Assembly: GCF_029223255.1 (NCBI RefSeq)
Contig: NZ_JARHUC010000001.1
Coordinates: 496,001-560,000 of the forward strand
Direction: 5' to 3'
DNA length: 64,000 nucleotides
From: Albimonas marina
GTDB lineage: Bacteria; Pseudomonadota; Alphaproteobacteria; Rhodobacterales; Rhodobacteraceae
The position numbers and the translations under genes were made by a program. The number at the start of each line of letters is the position of its first letter. Position 1 is the first letter of the stretch. Shown in pieces: positions 35,235 through 44,249 of the stretch. Under the pieces are notes generated by a model that ran no database searches, had not been told where the DNA came from, and saw only the letters and a list, made by a program, of their open reading frames with translations.

Positions 35235-36107
35235 ATGTTCAAGGGGTCCATCACCGCCCTCGTGACGCCGTTCAAGAACGGCCAGGTGGATGAGGCCGCG
35301 CTCAAAAAACTGGTCGAGTGGCAGATCGCCGAGGGCTCGCACGGGCTGGTCCCCTGCGGCACCACCGGCGAGTCGCCCACGCTGACCCATGAGGAGCACC
35401 GCCGCGTGATCTCGATCGTGATCGAGACCGCCGCCGGCCGGGTTCCCGTGATCGCGGGCGCGGGGTCGAACAACACCGACGAGGCCGTCGACTTCTGCGA
35501 GCACGCCGAGAGCGTGGGCGCGGACGCGGTGCTCGTGGTCACGCCCTACTACAACAAGCCCTCGCAGCGGGGCCTGATCGCGCATTTCACCGCGCTGCAC
35601 GACGCCTGCAAGCTGCCGATCGTGATCTACAACATCCCGCCGCGCTCGGTGGTGGACATGCTGCCCGAGACGATGGGGGAGCTGGCGAAGCTGCCGCGGA
35701 TCGTGGGCGTGAAGGACGCGACCGGCGACCTGGCGCGGGTGTCCAAGCAGCGGCTGAGCTGCGGCAAGGACTTCATCCAGCTCTCGGGCGAGGACGGCAC
35801 GGCGCTGGGCTTCAACGCCCAGGGCGGGGTCGGCTGCATCTCGGTCACCGCGAACGTGGCGCCGAAGCTGTGCGCCGAGTTCCAGGAGGCGACGCTGGCG
35901 GGCGACTACGCCAAGGCCCTGGAGATCCAGGACCGGCTGATGCCGCTGCACATCGCGCTGTTCCGCGAGCCGAACCCCTGCTGCCCCAAGTACGCGATGT
36001 CGCTGCTGGGGATCTGCGAGGAGGACGTGCGCCTGCCGATGGTCTCCCCCACCGAGGCGACGCGCGCCGAGGTGAAGGCGGCGATGGAGCATGCCGGGCT
36101 GATCTGA
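35235..36107 (+). CDS. dapA: 4-hydroxy-tetrahydrodipicolinate synthase
   Basis: 290 residues, TIM-barrel lyase. Substrate-binding [11 protein letters not shown] (about 42-52), the tyrosine motif [11 protein letters not shown] and the Schiff-base lysine in [10 protein letters not shown] (about 160) are all present. DapA condenses pyruvate with aspartate semialdehyde, the first committed step of lysine and diaminopimelate synthesis. smpB follows 81 bp later with a small hairpin between them. Confidence 0.97.
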   Translation: MFKGSITALVTPFKNGQVDEAALKKLVEWQIAEGSHGLVPCGTTGESPTLTHEEHRRVISIVIETAAGRVPVIAGAGSNNTDEAVDFCEHAESVGADAVLVVTPYYNKPSQRGLIAHFTALHDACKLPIVIYNIPPRSVVDMLPETMGELAKLPRIVGVKDATGDLARVSKQRLSCGKDFIQLSGEDGTALGFNAQGGVGCISVTANVAPKLCAEFQEATLAGDYAKALEIQDRLMPLHIALFREPNPCCPKYAMSLLGICEEDVRLPMVSPTEATRAEVKAAMEHAGLI

Positions 36108-36146
36108 GCCTGCAACCGGGGCTCTGCGAGCCCTTCACGACAAGTC

Positions 36147-36167
36147 GGCCCCCTGCAAAAGGGGGCC
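36147..36167. terminator. Hairpin between dapA and smpB
   Basis: A 7-bp all-GC stem (GGCCCCC/GGGGGCC) with loop TGCAAAA. There is no T-tract after it, so it is more likely an attenuating or RNA-stabilising hairpin than an efficient terminator. Confidence 0.4.
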
Positions 36168-36188
36168 GCACGCCCTAGGTAAGAGGTC

Positions 36189-36662
36189 ATGGCCCCGAAG
36201 TCCGATCCCAACTCGAAGCTGATCGCGGAGAACCGCCGCGCGCGCTTCGACTATGCCATCGAGGAGGACCTCGAGGCGGGGATCGTGCTGCAGGGCTCGG
36301 AGGTGAAGGCGCTGCGCCACGCGCAGGCCAACATCGCCGAGAGCTACGCCTCGGTCGAGGACGGCGAGCTGTGGCTGATCAACTGCTACATCGCCCCCTA
36401 CGGCCAGGCCGACAAGTTCGGCCATGAGGAGCGGCGCCGGCGCAAGCTGCTGGTCAGCAAGCGCGAATTGTCGAAGCTGTGGAACGAGACGCGCCGGGGC
36501 GGCATGACCATCGTGCCGCTGCGGATGTATTTCAACGACCGCGGCATCGCGAAGCTGAAGCTCGGCATCGCCAAGGGCAAGAAGACCGTCGACAAGCGCG
36601 AGACCCAGAAGCAGCGCGACTGGAACCGCGACAAGCAGCGGCTGCTGAAGCAGCACAGCTGA
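36189..36662 (+). CDS. smpB: SsrA-binding protein
   Basis: 157 residues, full length. Conserved SmpB blocks: [30 protein letters not shown] and the Lys/Arg-rich C-terminal tail ([10 protein letters not shown] then [12 protein letters not shown]). SmpB binds tmRNA and rescues stalled ribosomes. Follows dapA as in many Rhodobacterales. Confidence 0.97.
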   Translation: MAPKSDPNSKLIAENRRARFDYAIEEDLEAGIVLQGSEVKALRHAQANIAESYASVEDGELWLINCYIAPYGQADKFGHEERRRRKLLVSKRELSKLWNETRRGGMTIVPLRMYFNDRGIAKLKLGIAKGKKTVDKRETQKQRDWNRDKQRLLKQHS

Positions 36663-36757
36663 GGCCGGCGCGCGCCCTGCCCGCGCCCCGCCCCGGCCGA
36701 CGCTCCCCACCCGCCCGCCCTCGCGCCGACCGGGCCGGGGCGCGGGCAGGACGCGGG

Positions 36758-37114
36758 TCAGCGCCAGGTCCAGTCCAGCTTCGCGCAGACCGCCCGGAAC
36801 GAGCCGATGTCGACCAGGTGCATCTCGTAGAGGCTCATCGGGCCGAAGGTGGCCCAGCGCTCGGCGATCGCGGGGTTGGCGAAGGCGGACCAGTCGGAGC
36901 GCACGATGCGCTCGCTGGTCGCCTTGGGGTGGGTCTCGAACTGCCAGCCCTGGCGGAAGCCGTGCTCCAGCACCCACGTGAAGCGCAGCTCGAGGGTCTC
37001 GAACCCCTCGCGGATCGCCTCGATCTCGAGGGTCAGGTCGAGGCTGTCGAAGCTCTGGCGGATCCAGTTGCGCCCGCGCCGGTAGCCGTCGAGTTCCAGG
37101 ATCAGGTCGGACAT
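36758..37114 (-). CDS. Hypothetical protein
   Basis: 118 residues, family not recognised. Acidic with many aromatics (several Trp, e.g. QGWQFET, SDWSAF, LDWTWR), predicted soluble and beta-rich, without a signal peptide or membrane helix. GGAGG precedes the ATG at about seven bases, and the codon usage matches its neighbours, which supports a real gene. It is divergent from the GNAT gene on its right. Confidence 0.6.
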   Translation of the reverse strand: MSDLILELDGYRRGRNWIRQSFDSLDLTLEIEAIREGFETLELRFTWVLEHGFRQGWQFETHPKATSERIVRSDWSAFANPAIAERWATFGPMSLYEMHLVDIGSFRAVCAKLDWTWR

Positions 37115-37236
37115 CGGGGGCCTCCGGCGCCGGGGAGCGGAATTTTCCTGAAACTCTCGCGCGGGCGTGGCATGAGGTCCAGCGGCGGCGCCGCCCTCGC
37201 GGGCGGTCCGCCCACCAGAGCGGCCAGGAGGATCCC

Positions 37237-37959
37237 ATGAGCAAGCCCGACGAAACCCGCCTGATGCAGGCGCTGGAGGCGACCTGGCCGCCGGCCTCGG
37301 TGGACGAGACGAGCCTGCCGGGCTGGCGGCTGCGCGACGGCGCGGGCGGGGGCAAGCGGGTGTCGGCGGCGATCTCCACCGGCTCGGACGACGTCGAGGC
37401 CGTCGCGGCGGCGATGCGCGCGCGGGGCGAGACGCCGCTGGTGCAGGTCCCGGGCTCGGCCGCCGCGCTGGACGCGAAGCTGGAGGCGGCGGGCTGGGCG
37501 GTCGTGGACCCCACCGTGCTGATGATCGGCGAGGCGGCGGCGCTGGCGGAACTGGAGCTGGGCAAGCATGTGCGCGCGGTCCAGGTGGGCGTGCGGCTGG
37601 CGCTGCTGAACGAGATCTGGACCGCCGGCGGCATCGGGCCCGAGCGGCGCGCGGTAATGGCCCGCTGCAAGGGGCCGCACAGCCAGATCATGGTCCGCTC
37701 GGACGACCGGGTGACGGCGGTGGCCCATGTCGCGGCCGACGGCGACGTGGCGATGCTGCACGCGGTCGAGGTGCGCGCCGGCTCCCGCCGGCAGGGGGCG
37801 GGGCGCGGGGCGCTGGTGGGCGCGGCCCGCTTCGCGCTGGAGAACGACGCCCGCTGGCTGGCGCTGGCGGTGACCGAGGCGAACGCGCCCGCGCGCGCGC
37901 TCTACGAAGGCGCGGGCATGGAAACCGTCGCGCGCTACCACTACCGTCAGGCGAAATGA
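37237..37959 (+). CDS. GNAT-family N-acetyltransferase
   Basis: 240 residues. The acetyl-CoA motif is VEVRAGSRRQGAGRGALVGAA (RRQGAG, about 178-186), followed by NAPARALYEGAGME near the C-terminus. The N-terminal half resembles the degenerate N-terminal domain of double-GNAT proteins. Substrate unknown. Its stop overlaps an in-frame ATG of the following gene (ATGA). Confidence 0.85.
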   Translation: MSKPDETRLMQALEATWPPASVDETSLPGWRLRDGAGGGKRVSAAISTGSDDVEAVAAAMRARGETPLVQVPGSAAALDAKLEAAGWAVVDPTVLMIGEAAALAELELGKHVRAVQVGVRLALLNEIWTAGGIGPERRAVMARCKGPHSQIMVRSDDRVTAVAHVAADGDVAMLHAVEVRAGSRRQGAGRGALVGAARFALENDARWLALAVTEANAPARALYEGAGMETVARYHYRQAK

Positions 37960-37997
37960 CGGGGGCCGTCCCGGTCCCCCGAACGGGAGGATCGAGG

Positions 37998-38663
37998 ATG
38001 GCGAAGAGCGCGAAGGACGCCGCCGGCAAGGCGGCGGGGAAGAAGGCGAAGGCCGCGGGCAAGGCCGGGGCGAAGAAGACGACGGCGAAGGCGGCGGGCG
38101 CGCCGCAGCCGACGGCGCTGAACCTGCCGCCGGTCGATCCGCTGCCCGAGGACGTGGCGAAGTACTTCGCCGTCTGCGAGGAGAAGCTGGGGATGGTCCC
38201 CAACGTGCTCGCGGCCTACGCCTTTTCGCCGGAGAAGCTGCGCGCCTTCTCGGGCATGTACAACGACCTGATGCTGGCGCCCTCGGGCCTGTCGAAGCTG
38301 GAGCGGGAGATGATCGCGGTCGCGGTCAGCGCCGTGAACCGCTGCTTCTACTGCCTGACCGCCCATGGCGCGGCGGTGCGGCAGCTGTCGGGCGATCCGA
38401 AGCTGGGGGAGGCGCTGGTGATGAACTGGCGCGCGGCGGACCTGCCGCCCCGCCAGGTCGCGATGCTGACCTTCGCCGAGAAGATGACGACCGAGAGCCA
38501 CCGCATCGTCGAGGCGGACCGCGAGGCGCTGCGGGAGGCCGGGTTCTCCGACGCCGACATCTGGGACATCGCGGCGACCGCGGGGTTCTTCAACATGTCG
38601 AACCGCATGGCGAGCGCCGTGGATATGCGCCCGAACGAGGCCTACCACGCCATGGCGCGCTGA
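37998..38663 (+). CDS. AhpD-like peroxidase-related protein with histone H1-like N-terminus
   Basis: 221 residues. Residues 1-40 are almost only Ala, Lys, Gly and Thr (AAGKKAKAAGKAGAKKTTAK), like histone H1 tails. The rest is a carboxymuconolactone decarboxylase/AhpD fold with the redox motif RCFYCLTAHG (C116, C119, H123) and SRMASAVD-like helices. It matches the uncharacterised peroxidase-related family. The ATG at 37998 follows GGGAGGATCGAGG. An upstream ATG at 37956, overlapping the GNAT stop, would add 14 residues. Confidence 0.82.
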   Translation: MAKSAKDAAGKAAGKKAKAAGKAGAKKTTAKAAGAPQPTALNLPPVDPLPEDVAKYFAVCEEKLGMVPNVLAAYAFSPEKLRAFSGMYNDLMLAPSGLSKLEREMIAVAVSAVNRCFYCLTAHGAAVRQLSGDPKLGEALVMNWRAADLPPRQVAMLTFAEKMTTESHRIVEADREALREAGFSDADIWDIAATAGFFNMSNRMASAVDMRPNEAYHAMAR

Positions 38664-38679
38664 GCGCGGGCGGCGCGAG

Positions 38680-38700
38680 GCCCCGGGTCGAGCCCGGGGC
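38680..38700. repeat. Dispersed 21-bp hairpin repeat, copy C
   Basis: GCCCCGGG, loop TCGAG, CCCGGGGC, beginning 17 bp after the AhpD-like stop. Confidence 0.75.
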
Positions 38701-38724
38701 GCGCGCGCGTCCCGGGCGCGCATG

Positions 38725-38752
38725 AAAAAGCCCCGGGCGCGCGCCCGGGGCT
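38725..38752 (-). terminator. Intrinsic terminator of fpr
   Basis: A 12-bp self-complementary GC stem (38729-38740 with 38741-38752), 22 bp past the minus-strand stop at 38774. It is followed on that strand by TTTT (38725-38728). Confidence 0.75.
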
Positions 38753-38773
38753 CTCGTCATCATGGAGGGAGCG

Positions 38774-39598
38774 TCAGCCGACGAAGGCGCGCTCGACCAC
38801 GAACTGGGCGGGGCGGTTGTTGGCGCCCTCCTCGAGGCCGTAGCCCTCGAGCGCGGCCTTGGTGTCCTTGAGCATCGCCATCGAGCCGCAGATCATGCCG
38901 CGGTCGGTCTCGGGGCTGATCGGGGGGACTCCCAGCATCTCGAACAGCTTGCCCGAGGCCATCAGGTCGGTCTGGCGGCCCATCACGTCCGTCGTCTCGC
39001 GGGTGGTGGACGAGAACAGGCGCAGCTTCTTCGAGGCTTCCTCGCCCACCAGCTCGTCGCCCTTCGTGGCCTCGACCAGCTCCTGGCCGTAGGTCAGCTC
39101 GGCGGCGTCGCGGCAGGTGTGCAGGAGGATCACGTCCTCGAACTTCTCATAGGTCTCGGGGTCGCGGATGACCGAGGCGAAGGGCGCGATGCCGGTGCCG
39201 GTCGAGAACATCCACAGCCGCTTGCCCGGAACCAGCGCGTCGAGCACCAGCGTGCCGGTCGGCTTCTTGCGGAACCACACGGTGTCGCCGACCTGGATCT
39301 TCTGGAGCTGGGAGGTCAGGGGCCCGTCGGGGACCTTGATCGAGTAGAACTCCAGCTCCTCGTCCCAGCTGGGCGAGGCGATGGAATAGGCGCGCCACAC
39401 GGGCTTTTCGCCCGGCAGGCCGATCATCACGAACTCGCCCGAGCGGAAGCGGAAGCTCGGGGGCCGCGACAGGCGGAACTTGAACAGGCGGTCGGTGTAA
39501 TGCTTCACCGACAGCACCTTTTCCGCGAAGGCGGAGGCGGGGCACTCGAACTCCGCCGCGGTCTCGCCGCCCTGGATCTCCTGCTGCATCGCACGCAT
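38774..39598 (-). CDS. fpr: Ferredoxin/flavodoxin-NADP+ reductase
   Basis: 274 residues, plant-type bacterial FNR subclass. FAD motif RAYSIASP (about 69-76), NADP-binding GTGIAPFASVIRDP (about 133-146), MICGSMAML and the C-terminal ERAFVG. Fpr exchanges electrons between NADPH and ferredoxin or flavodoxin and is linked to oxidative stress defence. The ATG at 39598 has GGAGG nine bases upstream. Confidence 0.94.
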   Translation of the reverse strand: MRAMQQEIQGGETAAEFECPASAFAEKVLSVKHYTDRLFKFRLSRPPSFRFRSGEFVMIGLPGEKPVWRAYSIASPSWDEELEFYSIKVPDGPLTSQLQKIQVGDTVWFRKKPTGTLVLDALVPGKRLWMFSTGTGIAPFASVIRDPETYEKFEDVILLHTCRDAAELTYGQELVEATKGDELVGEEASKKLRLFSSTTRETTDVMGRQTDLMASGKLFEMLGVPPISPETDRGMICGSMAMLKDTKAALEGYGLEEGANNRPAQFVVERAFVG

Positions 39599-39761
39599 CC
39601 CGCTCTTCCTCCGGTCCGCCTCGTCCTATCAGCCGACGCCGCGCCTCGCCATCGGGCAGGCGGACGCGGGACAGCGCTCCACATGGCGCATCGCACCCTG
39701 GAAGGGAAGGGGTTCTACAATCACGATTGCCCGGGTGATTTATTTCACAGCTGAACGCGGG

Positions 39762-40349
39762 TCAATCGGCAGGAGGGCCGGCGGGCTCCGCCCGCGCGGC
39801 GCAGAGGCGGGTCAGCGTCGCCCGGAGGCGCGGTTCGAAGTCGGGGTCGGGGACGGCGAGCTGGCGCATCACCGCGCCCAGCACCGCGTCGACCAGCACG
39901 GCGGCGCCGGCCTCGGGCTCCGGGTCGCCGGCGGCGCGCAGGGCCAGGGCCGGGGCGCGGCGCCAGGCGGCGATCCAGCGCTCCAGCGTCGGGCGCAGGC
40001 GGGGGTCGCGGCCGGCGGCGAGCAGCGCCTCGCAGCAGGCGGCGTGAACCTCCGCGCGCTCCTCCATCTCGCGCGCGTACCAGGCGGCGACGGCGGCGCT
40101 CCAGGCGGCGAGGTCGAAGGCCTGCGACTGCAGGCGCAGGGCGAAGGCGTCGGCGCGCGCCGTCTCCCGCGCCACCGCGAAGTCGAGCGCGGCGCGCGCG
40201 AGGTCGTCGCGCCGCCGGTGGCGGTGGGTGACGGCGCCCAGCGAGACGCCGGCCTCGGCCGCCGCCGCGCGGTGGGTGAGGGCTTCGAGCCCGCGGCGCC
40301 CGATCACGCGCAGGGCGGCCTCCAGCACGGGGTCCTCCGGCAGGGTCAT
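39762..40349 (-). CDS. TetR-family transcriptional regulator
   Basis: 195 residues. The TetR DNA-binding domain reads ALRVIGRRGLEALTHRAAAAEAGVSLGAVTHRHRRRDDL (in two parts, about 10-48). The C-terminal ligand domain is unassigned. It is divergent from a glutathione S-transferase gene. The 115-bp intergenic region carries a perfect palindrome that is its likely operator, so it probably represses that gene and itself. Confidence 0.85.
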   Translation of the reverse strand: MTLPEDPVLEAALRVIGRRGLEALTHRAAAAEAGVSLGAVTHRHRRRDDLARAALDFAVARETARADAFALRLQSQAFDLAAWSAAVAAWYAREMEERAEVHAACCEALLAAGRDPRLRPTLERWIAAWRRAPALALRAAGDPEPEAGAAVLVDAVLGAVMRQLAVPDPDFEPRLRATLTRLCAARAEPAGPPAD

Positions 40350-40395
40350 GCCGGCCCCGTCGGGCTTGACCGGAGGGGCGGTCGGGCATAGCCGT

Positions 40396-40409
40396 AGAAC
40401 AAATGTTCT
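40396..40409. promoter_or_regulatory. Putative TetR operator
   Basis: AGAACAAATGTTCT, a perfect 6-2-6 palindrome in the tetR/GST divergent region. Confidence 0.55.
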
Positions 40410-40464
40410 GTCACACGAGTCGCTCGTTCCATTCCCGGATCGCGCGCCGCGACGGGAGAGGCCC

Positions 40465-41130
40465 ATGACGCCGCGCTATCGCCTCCATCACTTCCCTGAA
40501 TCCGGCAACAGCTACAAGCTTGCGCTGATGCTGTCCCTGTGCGGCGAGCGGTTCGAGCCGGTGTGGACCGACTTCGCCGCCGGCGTCACCCGCACGCCGG
40601 AATGGCGCGCGGCGGTGAACGAGATGGGCGAGATCCCGGTGCTGGAGGAGGACGGTCGCAGGCTGACCCAGACCGCGCCGATCCTGCTGCGCCTGGCCGA
40701 CCGCTTCGGCCAGTACGGCCCGGAGACGGAGGAGGAGCGGTTCGAGATCCTGCGCTGGCTGTTCTGGGACAATCACAAGCTGACGGGATACCTCGCCCCC
40801 TACCGCTACCTGCGCGCCTTCGTCGAGGCGCCGGACCCGGCCGACCTGCGCTTCCTGGGCAAGCGGCTGCGAGACGTGCTGGGGGTGCTGGAGGCGAGGC
40901 TGCAGGCGAGCCCGTTCCTCGCCCTGCCGCGGCCGACGATCGCCGACGTCTCGGCCTGCGGCTACCTGATCCACGCGGCCGAGGAGCATGGCTTCGACTG
41001 GCCCGCCAGCCATCCGGCGATCGCGGCCTGGCTGGACCGGATCCGGGCGCTGCCGGGCTGGGGCGCGCCATACGATCTGCTGCCGGGCAAGCGGATGTCG
41101 CTGCTGGACCCGGCGCGGCTGGCGGCATGA
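40465..41130 (+). CDS. Glutathione S-transferase family protein
   Basis: 221 residues. N-terminal thioredoxin-fold half (YRLHHFPESGNSYKLALML), glutathione-contact stretch EIPVLEEDGRRLTQTAPIL (about 55-73) and an all-helical C-terminal half containing RPTIADVSACGYL. Substrate unknown. ATG at 40465 after CGGGAGAGGCCC. Probably controlled by the divergent TetR gene. Confidence 0.88.
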   Translation: MTPRYRLHHFPESGNSYKLALMLSLCGERFEPVWTDFAAGVTRTPEWRAAVNEMGEIPVLEEDGRRLTQTAPILLRLADRFGQYGPETEEERFEILRWLFWDNHKLTGYLAPYRYLRAFVEAPDPADLRFLGKRLRDVLGVLEARLQASPFLALPRPTIADVSACGYLIHAAEEHGFDWPASHPAIAAWLDRIRALPGWGAPYDLLPGKRMSLLDPARLAA

Positions 41131-41277
41131 GCGCGCCCGCCGCGCGGGGCAGGGGGCTGGCTGCGGGGTCTCCTCGCGGGGCTCGCCTGGAGCGACGCCG
41201 CGCAGGCCGGTCCTGCCGATCACGCGCAACCGACCCCGGCCCGGCCCAATGACCGTCTGCGAAAATCCTTCCCCCTG

Positions 41278-41314
41278 AAAAAGCGACGACCGCGGACGGC
41301 ATATCCGCGGTCGT
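41278..41314 (-). terminator. Intrinsic terminator of rpoH
   Basis: An 11-bp stem (41286-41296 with 41304-41314), loop CGGCATA, then after two bases TTTTT on the minus strand (41278-41282). Confidence 0.82.
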
Positions 41315-41368
41315 TCGAACTTTCCCGTCGCCCGGATCGGGGCCCGGATCGGGCGGGGGGCGGCCGCC

Positions 41369-42253
41369 TCAGAACTCGGCGGCCAGCTCCTTGGGGGCCT
41401 CGCCCAGCGTGTCCTCCAGGCGGCGGCGCATCTTGCGCAGGGCCTGGGATTCCAGCTGGCGCACCCGCTCCTTCGACAGGCCGAGCTTGCCGCCCAGGCT
41501 CTCGAGCGTCTCGGGCTCGTCGTCGATCTTGCGGGCGACGATGATCATCTTCTCGCGGTCGGTCAGGGCCGTCATCGCGTCCGCGATCCAGGTGCGGGCG
41601 GCGGCGAGGTCGCGATCCCGGCCGACGGTCGCCTCGGGGTTCGGGGCGTCGTCCTCCAGCGTCTCCAGCCACTCGCGGCCCTCGTCGCCGGCCTGCTGGG
41701 CGTTGAGCGAGAAGTCGGAGCCGGCCAGCCGGCCCTCCATCATCTCGACGTCGCGCAGCGGCGCGCCCAGGTCCTCGGCGATGCGGCGGCGGATCTCGTC
41801 GCCGGTCATGTGGTCGCCGGTGGCCTCCGACTCCCGCTCGAGGCGGGCGCGGACGCGGCGCATGTTGAAGAACAGCGACTTCTGCGAGGAGGTGGAGCCG
41901 GTGCGCACCATCGACCAGTTTCGCATCACGTAGTCCTGGATCGAGGCCTTGATCCACCAAACCGCGTAGGTCGAGAAGCGGACGCCGCGGTCGGGGTCGA
42001 ACTTCTCGGCCGCCTTCATCAGGCCCACGCCGGCTTCCTGGGTGAGGTCGGCCATCGGGGCGCCGTAGCGGCGATACTTGGAGGCCATCGAGACGGCCAG
42101 GCGCATGTAGGCGGTGACCAGGCGGTGAAGAGCCGCCTCGTCGCCGTCGTTGCGCCACCGGCGGGCGAGCTCGAGCTCGGTTTCGGCGTCGAGAAGTTCC
42201 GCGCTCATCGCGGTCTGGGTGAGTGCGCTCGAATTCTTCCCATCGAGAGCCAT
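41369..42253 (-). CDS. rpoH: RNA polymerase sigma-32 factor, probably RpoHII-type
   Basis: 294 residues. Region 2 includes MADLTQEAGVGLMKAAEKFDPDRGVRFSTYAVWWIKASIQDYVMRN-type sequence. The RpoH box follows as SQKSLFFNMRRVRARLE. Region 4.2 reads LGLSKERVRQLESQALRKM. It directs heat-shock or oxidative-stress transcription. The N-terminus (MALDGKN) does not resemble RpoHI of Rhodobacter, so RpoHII is likelier; this is inference. The ATG at 42253 is set by CAGGAGA seven bases upstream. An ATG at 42259 would abut that site. Confidence 0.9.
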   Translation of the reverse strand: MALDGKNSSALTQTAMSAELLDAETELELARRWRNDGDEAALHRLVTAYMRLAVSMASKYRRYGAPMADLTQEAGVGLMKAAEKFDPDRGVRFSTYAVWWIKASIQDYVMRNWSMVRTGSTSSQKSLFFNMRRVRARLERESEATGDHMTGDEIRRRIAEDLGAPLRDVEMMEGRLAGSDFSLNAQQAGDEGREWLETLEDDAPNPEATVGRDRDLAAARTWIADAMTALTDREKMIIVARKIDDEPETLESLGGKLGLSKERVRQLESQALRKMRRRLEDTLGEAPKELAAEF

Positions 42254-42549
42254 GTTCATCTCCTGTTGATCCGCCGGCAGTTCGACGCGGTCCGGCGTTT
42301 GACCCAATGAGTCGTCGCAGGTGTTTACGGCGGCCCTGTGGCGTTGGATCACCCGGTCTCGCCACACATGGGGAATCGCCCGCAAGGCGGCCCTCGGCGG
42401 AAGGGTCGCGCCGACGCCGGGCCCTGTCGAGCGGGAATTGCCCTGAGTTTTCCTGTATTTCACGCAGGCGGTCCTGGCGGGGCCCGCGAACGCGGTTTCC
42501 GCGCGCCCGAAGGCAGGGCATTCTCCGGCGCGTCTTGCGGAGAACGCCC
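42254..42549. other. Divergent rpoH/GST control region
   Basis: 296 bp, the leader and promoter region of rpoH on the minus strand and of the GST-like gene on the plus strand. GCGGAGAACGCCC precedes the right-hand ATG. No sigma-factor consensus was convincing. Confidence 0.4.
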
Positions 42550-43431
42550 ATGGAATTGTCGATCATCGAGCGGACCTATTCGAGCTGGTCCCTGCGCGCC
42601 TGGCTGGCGGTGGAGCTGACCGGCGCGCCCTGCGCCGTGCGCTCGGCCCCCAAGGGCTCGGAGGCCTTCGCGAGGCTATGCGAGGACAACCGCCCGGCCC
42701 TGACCGTGCCGGCGATGCGCTTCGACGACGGGGCGCTGGTCTGGGAAAGTTCGGCGATAATCGAGGAACTTGCGCAGCGCTGGCCCGAGGCCGGGCTGTG
42801 GCCCGCCGACCCGGTGGCGCGCGGCGCCGCCCGCTCGCTCGCGAACGAGATGCACGCGGGCTTCGGGGCCCTGCGCGCCGCCTGCCCGATGAATCTCGCG
42901 CGGCGCTACGTCGGGTTCGAGCCCTCGGTCGAGGTGCTCGAGGACGTGGCGCGGATCGAGGATCTGTGGACCTGGGCCGCCGAGCGGTTCGGGGGCGAGG
43001 GGCCGTGGCTGTTCGGCGCCCGGCCCTGCGCGGCCGACGTGATGTTCGCCCCTGTGATCGCGCGCTTCGTGACCTATGGCCTCGGCGAATCCGAGGTCAC
43101 CGCCCGCCTGCAGGAGGCGCTCTATGCCTGGGGGCCGTTCCGGCGCTGGCGGGCGATGGGCGTGGCCGAAAAAAGGCGGATCGATGAGTACGAATTCGAT
43201 CTGCCCGAGGCCCGGCGATTCGGACCCGCCCCCCGACCCGCCCGCGCGATTCGTCCCGACGAGGGCCGGACCCCGGTCAACGAGGCCTGCCCCTACTCCG
43301 GCCGCCCGGTGGCGGCGGACTCGCTGGCCGAGATCGACGGGCGCGCCATCGGCTTCTGCAACCCGTTCTGCCGCGACAAGTCGGTGGCCGACGCCGAGGC
43401 CTGGCCGAAGCTGGCGCCCCTGCTGCCCTGA
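42550..43431 (+). CDS. Glutathione S-transferase-like protein with C-terminal cysteine domain
   Basis: 293 residues. Residues about 1-210 are a GST (ERTYSSWSLRAWLAVELTGA, WESSAIIEELAQRWPEAGLW). After a linker, residues about 240-293 form a small domain with NEACPYSGRPVAADSLAEIDG and GFCNPFCRDK, three cysteines in a YHS-like arrangement that may bind metal. The combination is known to me only from annotations in related bacteria, without function. Convergent with truA. Confidence 0.82.
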   Translation: MELSIIERTYSSWSLRAWLAVELTGAPCAVRSAPKGSEAFARLCEDNRPALTVPAMRFDDGALVWESSAIIEELAQRWPEAGLWPADPVARGAARSLANEMHAGFGALRAACPMNLARRYVGFEPSVEVLEDVARIEDLWTWAAERFGGEGPWLFGARPCAADVMFAPVIARFVTYGLGESEVTARLQEALYAWGPFRRWRAMGVAEKRRIDEYEFDLPEARRFGPAPRPARAIRPDEGRTPVNEACPYSGRPVAADSLAEIDGRAIGFCNPFCRDKSVADAEAWPKLAPLLP

Positions 43432-43438
43432 GGCGGGA

Positions 43439-44185
43439 TCACCCCTCCGGGTAGATCACGTGGGTCAGGTAGAGCCCGTCGGGCGGCGCCACCGGCCCGC
43501 AGGCGGCGCGGTCGCGGGCCTCGAGCGCGGCCTCCACCCGGTCGGGCGTCCAGGCGCCCGCGCCCACCCGCTCCAGCGTGCCCACCAGGGAGCGCACCTG
43601 GTTGTGCAGGAAGCTGCGCGCGCGCAGGTGGAAGGCGACGCCCTCCTCGGTCCGCTCCACGTCCAGCACGTCCAGCGTCTTCACCGGCGATTTCGCCTGG
43701 CACAGGGTGGAGCGGAAGGTGGTGAAGTCGTGCCGCCCCACCAGCCGCGCCGCCGCCTCGCGCATCGCGTCGAGGTCGAGCGGCCCCGGAACCCGCCAAG
43801 CCTGGCCCTTCGACAGCGTCAGCGGCGCCCGGCGGATCGCGACGCGATAGGTGTAGCGCCGCTCGATCGCGTCGAAGCGGGCGTGGAAGTCGTCGGCGGC
43901 CCGCTCGGCGGCGACGATGGCGACGGGGGCGGGCTTGAGGTGCCAGTTCAGCGCCTCGGACAGGCGGAACGGCTCCCAGTCCTTGCTCATGTCGCAATGG
44001 CAGACCTGCCCGGTGGCGTGGACGCCCGCGTCGGTGCGCCCGGCCCCGCCGATGCCCGGCGCGTCGGCCTCGAGCCGGCGCAACGCCTCCTCGATCGCCT
44101 GCTGGACCGAGGGCTGGTCCGCCTGGCGCTGCCACCCCGCGAAGGGGGCGCCGTCGTATTCCACGGTGAGCTTGTAACGGGGCAT
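43439..44185 (-). CDS. truA: tRNA pseudouridine(38-40) synthase
   Basis: 248 residues. The catalytic motif [17 protein letters not shown] (about 46-62) holds the essential Asp. [12 protein letters not shown] near the N-terminus and [15 protein letters not shown] in the C-terminal half are TruA signatures. It converts U38-U40 of the tRNA anticodon arm to pseudouridine. Confidence 0.96.
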   Translation of the reverse strand: MPRYKLTVEYDGAPFAGWQRQADQPSVQQAIEEALRRLEADAPGIGGAGRTDAGVHATGQVCHCDMSKDWEPFRLSEALNWHLKPAPVAIVAAERAADDFHARFDAIERRYTYRVAIRRAPLTLSKGQAWRVPGPLDLDAMREAAARLVGRHDFTTFRSTLCQAKSPVKTLDVLDVERTEEGVAFHLRARSFLHNQVRSLVGTLERVGAGAWTPDRVEAALEARDRAACGPVAPPDGLYLTHVIYPEG

Positions 44186-44249
44186 GCCGCCTCATGCCCC
44201 GCGCCCCCGGTCGACGCAAGCGCCCGCCGGCCCCCCGCGCCCCCCGGCA

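Noticed and set aside
42254-42463. N-terminal extension of RpoH
   Set aside because: The extra 70 residues are unlike any sigma factor, and the ATG at 42253 has a well-spaced ribosome-binding site.
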